A stretch of DNA of 64,000 bases from Toxonevra muliebris (lineage: Eukaryota > Arthropoda > Insecta > Diptera > Pallopteridae), in NCBI GenBank assembly GCA_963691655.1, contig OY829326.1:43489989-43553988 (forward strand), read 5' to 3'. A model generated the notes under the pieces. That model saw only the letters and a program-made list of their open reading frames with translations, had not been told where the DNA came from and searched no databases. Position numbers and translations under genes: made by a program. This document shows positions 59,955 to 64,000 of this stretch, piece by piece; the first letter of the stretch is position 1, and the number at the start of each line of letters is the position of its first letter.

Positions 59955-60408
59955 CAGGGTGACAATTATAAAGTGATGCTAAATATTAGGGGTGATCGAA
60001 TTGTTCGGCGAATTTTTTCGAGACATCGGCTTCATCCTAGAAAGATAATATATTGGAAGCTGATCAACTTAGCTGAAGAGTATATGACAAAAAAAATCAA
60101 CTTAAATCCATCGATTTTTCGATTGAAGTTTTGAAATCATAGTTTACTTACTTTATGATTTAAAAAATCTTGTTAAAAAATTTAATTTTTACATCCAAAT
60201 GTATGTAATGGCCATGCCCAAATCTAATTTAATTTCTCGATAAAAATGTTTCTTTTCCGTTTTTACAGATTAAATTTTAAAATTATTAAAAGTAAAAATT
60301 TATTAAAAGTAAAGACAATGGTGAATAAGATTTTTTTAAATTAGAAATAACCATTAATTGTAATACTACAAAGTTTTAAAATTGCATCACTTTAGAATTA
60401 TCACCCTG
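59955..60408. mobile_element. Tc1/mariner-type MITE
   Basis: The 454-bp element has inverted ends CAGGGTGACAATTATAAAGTGATGC-like on the left and the complement, GCATCACTTTAGAATTATCACCCTG, on the right, matching at almost every position over ~25 bases. TATA flanks both sides, consistent with a TA duplication. The interior is AT-rich with no transposase. CAGGGTG ends are common among Tc1/mariner MITEs of insects. Confidence 0.85.
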
Positions 60409-61649
60409 TATAGCATATATTGTATACACACATATATATATACACTTCTGTTAGTCCTCTTTCTGTTGTTGTTGTTATTGCTAGTTTATCGAAGAAATCC
60501 ACAAAACTTCATTGAGATGCAATTGCAATCACTATAGTAATCAGTTTTTGGACACAACATTCGATGGTTGAATAGAATAAATAGAATGCAACATTTGCTC
60601 GAAGTTACACGTCACCACCATTGCATCAACGATAGATGCCGATATAGATAGATAAAGAGGTATAGAAGAGAAGAGAGTCTTGTTAGGAGTATTTCAACAT
60701 AAAACTATGTTCATATACATGTATGTGTGCATGCATATAGTGGTGGTTGTGCTGGTGGCCGTATAGTAAATGGGTTGGTTTGGTTGAGTTGAATTGGGCT
60801 GTTGTTGCTCGATTCTGCTCTACTTTCCCTTCTATCCTTCCTTCTATTGTTTGTTGGCAATTGAGTTATCGATGAATAATGTATGCGTTTTTGTTGTCGT
60901 TGTTATTGTTTGCTTTTGTATTTGTATTTGACAATTTTGTCGATTTTTGCGTTCTTGTGTTTACATTTCATCAATTTGCACACAAATTTATTCTTTGAAT
61001 GTATTTTAATTTTTTGTTATTTTGGTAGTTCGTTTTTTTTCAGCACATCAATATTAAACTGAATTCTTCAGAATTTTACTGTTCATAAAACTATTTATCA
61101 AAATGTTAGATTTTCGTTGATTTGTGATTTGCCAAACCTTGGCTTACATTTTTATGGCAACAGTAAATTGTTTGTAAGTTCTATTTTCGGATTTGAGCGC
61201 AGCAATTTATCAAAACTCATTAAGATTGAACTGTAATTTATCGATCTTGCTCTATAACTATCTAGGTATATATATGCAAGTGTATTCGGAAAAGATTTTC
61301 TAAATCAAAACCAACCAATAAATTATGAACGGCAGAGGCGGATGAAGAAGCGACAGCATTGAATTGCATTGCTATAAAAAATTTTATGATAATGGAAACT
61401 AATAAAAACTTCTTTTCATAAACATTGAATTGTAATGCAAACTCAACTTCATTATCATCGATATATACTTATTAGGTGTAGTTTGCAATTTACATTTCAA
61501 TTTATTTTTGTTGTTTATTTTTAAATTGAAAAACAGTAAAGTTCTTTGTTCCGTCAGCTTTCATAAACTGATATCTCTCTTAACTAGACAAAATGATAAT
61601 GAAATTGAACTTAAGCTTAACGCTTAACTTCCAATGTCAGTAAAATTAA

Positions 61650-63060
61650 TTTTTCATAAATTATGTTAGAGTTTAGAGTTGAAGGAGGGCTGGATAGATA
61701 AAGAGGACTCATTCTCAAAAGACTATTATCCGAGATAGAGCCAGTAGAAGAAAGTAGAAATATAGAAAAGATATGTAAGGGGATAAATGGAAAGAAGCAA
61801 GGTTTTAGATCTCTCAACCTCAAACTACTTCGTTTTAGTGATGAACCTTAGAAGTTCAGGAAGAGGGAGAGTATTATTCATAATCAAGACATATCCAATA
61901 GCTGGGCAATGCTTCGTAGTATCGTCGTCATCAAGACACGATTGGCAGGTTAGATCGGTGATAACGCCAGTCATGTGCTGACCATATATGTTATGCCCGT
62001 TGATGACACCCACCAGTAATCTCGGGTCCTTTCTTTTCAGTTTCAGAACAAAATCCGCTGATTTTCTACTAGGTTGTCTCACGAAGCACTTCGCGGTTCT
62101 GCAGGAGTCAAGCTCGGATCATCTTTGTTGATCCAACGCTTGACTTTCCCAGAGCTTACGCCAAGAAAAGGTTCCAGACCCCATGGTGCAATTGCAGAAC
62201 CTTCATTAGCTAGTTCATCAGCTAGCTCATTTACTGTAATACCACAGTGTCTATGGAACCTGGAACATATAAGGTATAACTTGTTGTGTTATGCGACACT
62301 ATTTAGCTTTGCCTGACACTCGCTGACTAATTTTGAAGAGCTGACAGGGTTAGAAAGGGGTTTCAGTGCAGCTTGTCATAGAATAATACATATAAATGTG
62401 GTATCTTGAATAATTTTACTTTCCTGAATCCATCTTGAATAATCTTGAACTCTTGATGTATCATTTCGGGTCTGTTGGTGGAGACTCCTACATCTCCTCA
62501 AATTCTCCAAACAGTCCATCTCTTAAGAAACGATATTGACGAGTCTGAAGATTGGACCATTCATAGAGACAATGGTAAAATGGTCTTAATTTCTTGCTCA
62601 TTTTTGCGAGAAGTTTAAATCTGCAACTCCAGTCAAACTCTGTTTTCTTTTTTTATCAAGAAATGAAGTGATAAACTTCGAGCTATCGTAAAGACTTTCA
62701 TGGTTTGCCAAGATTTTTGGATTGTTTCTTTTGTTTTCAGGTTCAAACCCAATTTCACTTCTCCTATTGGTTTCTTTATCGATACCTGTTAGTTTTCATG
62801 ACCTAAGGCAAAGAGTTTAACTTGATGGATGTTGTTTTTTTGATCTTATTGATTAGTGATCTATGAATAATTATAAAAAGTGAGGATCTTTACATGAAAA
62901 ATATTATAGTAATCTGAAAATTGTAAAGGCCCCATATTTTTGGTGTTTCGCAAAATACCCCAAATCGAGTGCTCTCTTGCGTTTTGAATCCATCAGTATA
63001 GAATTGAAGCTCGTTACCGCTAATAACCACGGTATGATTTCATTCTTGTTCTACTAGACG
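61650..63060 (-). pseudogene. RNase H-bearing LINE, interrupted copy
   Basis: On the minus strand from 63060, LQFYTDGFKTQESTRFGVF opens an RNase H domain (catalytic D in YTDG). The matching downstream part, ITVNELADELANEGSAIAPW, appears only about 750 bases on (near 62230), where family spacing is near 330, so 400 or so bases of foreign sequence lie between (about 62400-62950). The C-terminal LLVGVINGHNIYGQH and LTCQSCLDDDDTTKHC finger is at 61825-62082. Several stops and shifts; no clear tail. Confidence 0.7.
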
Positions 63061-64000
63061 AATTAATTGGATCAACATTTTTTAATTAATAATGAAATTT
63101 ATATTAGTTCAATGTCAACTTGCATCAAATTGCGTCAAATTGCATATTTCGATATCTTGAAATTGAGTTAATTTGAATGTGAGAGGTTGAAAGTGTGGCA
63201 CCATAAACCTGTACCCTCTATTGATACCAAGATTCGTAAGGACTTTATTAGTATTACAAAATGTCAATTTATTATAACAAACGACTTTACATGCTAATGA
63301 ATGGTTTTATATATGTAGATAACGTACATACATAAATCTTATTCATTTATGTAATTGTTAAATCTAATAAAATATGCAATAATATGTAAATTGTTAAAAT
63401 GCATGGTTGAAATGAAAATAAAAATCATTTTTTAAAATTAATTTAGGTACATTAAAATGTCAAATCGAATGAATTTCACATTAAACGAGCAAACATTTAA
63501 ATGCAAATTTTGTAAAAAAAAAAAAGATCTATATAACTAAGCATAAAAATGCAAATGTACTGTAGATGTGCATTTGGAAAACATATATTTTTGAACAAAA
63601 TAATTTCGTATTAAATTAATTTAATTAATATTTTTGCCAATGGCAAACACTGATTGAGTAAGTAAGTTTGTATGTGTGTGTGTGAATATATTTTTGGGTG
63701 CGTGTGTTTACTATTTGTTTTTTGAAAACAAAACATAATTAACTCTAAGCGGAATTTTCAATTAAATGCAACGCGACGAACATTGATGCCTATTTAGTTG
63801 TTTGGTTATTTATGTAAGTGTGTGCGTGTTCCTGCATGAGTGTGTGTGCATTTGTTCATGTATTTTTATGTATATTTTTGAGTGCGAGAGTATTCATATA
63901 ATTAAATTTGAAATTGTTTATTTTAATTGCATATTTTCCTCTATTGTATTTTCCTTGTGTTGATAAATTATTTATTTACATAAATATCTCTGTGTATTTA

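Larger units (their letters stand above)
45456..64000 (+). other. Presumed downstream intron, at least 18.5 kb
   Basis: It starts with GTGAGT after exon 5. No further CUB, LDL-receptor or membrane exon is recognisable before the window ends. Apart from the listed elements, the stretches 45456-46640, 50039-52050, 54300-55366, 55640-56200, 56310-57650, 57851-58155, 59430-59950, 60410-61650 and 63061-64000 are AT-rich intronic sequence with microsatellites (AT run at 57152-57192, CAA run near 56540-56580) and no supported gene. Confidence 0.6.

Overview
This window is intron-rich, AT-rich insect DNA, most likely from a higher dipteran. A tephritid fruit fly would fit, but I cannot prove the genus. 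The reasons are: consensus eukaryotic splice sites; long introns full of CAA/GTT runs and CATACATATGTATG-type microsatellites; tails of the AACCT type; and a mix of mariner, hAT, piggyBac-like, Harbinger-like and non-LTR elements.

The only host gene I can support lies on the plus strand and probably runs off both ends of the window. Five phase-compatible coding exons (3351-3455, 16185-16276, 19207-19443, 21011-21169, 45277-45455; 772 nt, about 257 residues) encode the end of one CUB domain, one complete CUB domain and the start of a third. It is an extracellular, glycosylatable CUB-repeat protein. Among insect multi-CUB membrane proteins, those annotated Culd or 'suppressor of lurcher 1' are candidates, but I do not claim orthology. 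A sixth, possibly alternative, exon at 23051-23105 splices in phase after 21169, adds 17 full codons and stops, which would give a truncated protein.

Everything else is intron, and much of it is mobile DNA. From left to right: a Harbinger-like MITE (1739-1809), an unclassified repeat family (1890-2406, 35040-35280, 37086-37270), a hAT-type element with an 8-bp target duplication (4797-5700), a TIR element carrying a degenerate tandem array (7203-8723), a second hAT-type MITE (9837-10125), hairpins, a non-LTR 3' end (10683-11003), a tRNA-derived SINE (13646-13933), a decayed Ty3/gypsy fragment (17310-18045), a second SINE fragment (22279-22437), a 1-kb foldback element (26441-27455), and a stack in which a SINE and an RNase H LINE fragment are both inserted into an older CR1/jockey-like LINE (31021-33890).

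It continues with a composite element with long inverted subrepeats (34490-37075), more LINE fragments (41850-42785, 46640-47230, 47800-50038, 52050-52720), a duplicated satellite-bearing block (52917-54294), a 28-bp perfect hairpin beside a piggyBac-like MITE (55367-55634), a second Harbinger-like MITE (56202-56309), another tRNA-headed repeat (57649-57850), a nearly complete mariner (58158-59427), a mariner-type MITE (59955-60408) and a last RNase H LINE fragment (61650-63060).

I found no operon, CRISPR array, RNA gene or novel multi-gene system. The most useful results are the split CUB gene with its possible alternative ending, the SINE/LINE partnership sharing a 3' end with TTAGG-like tails, and several transposons bounded to the base by their target duplications.
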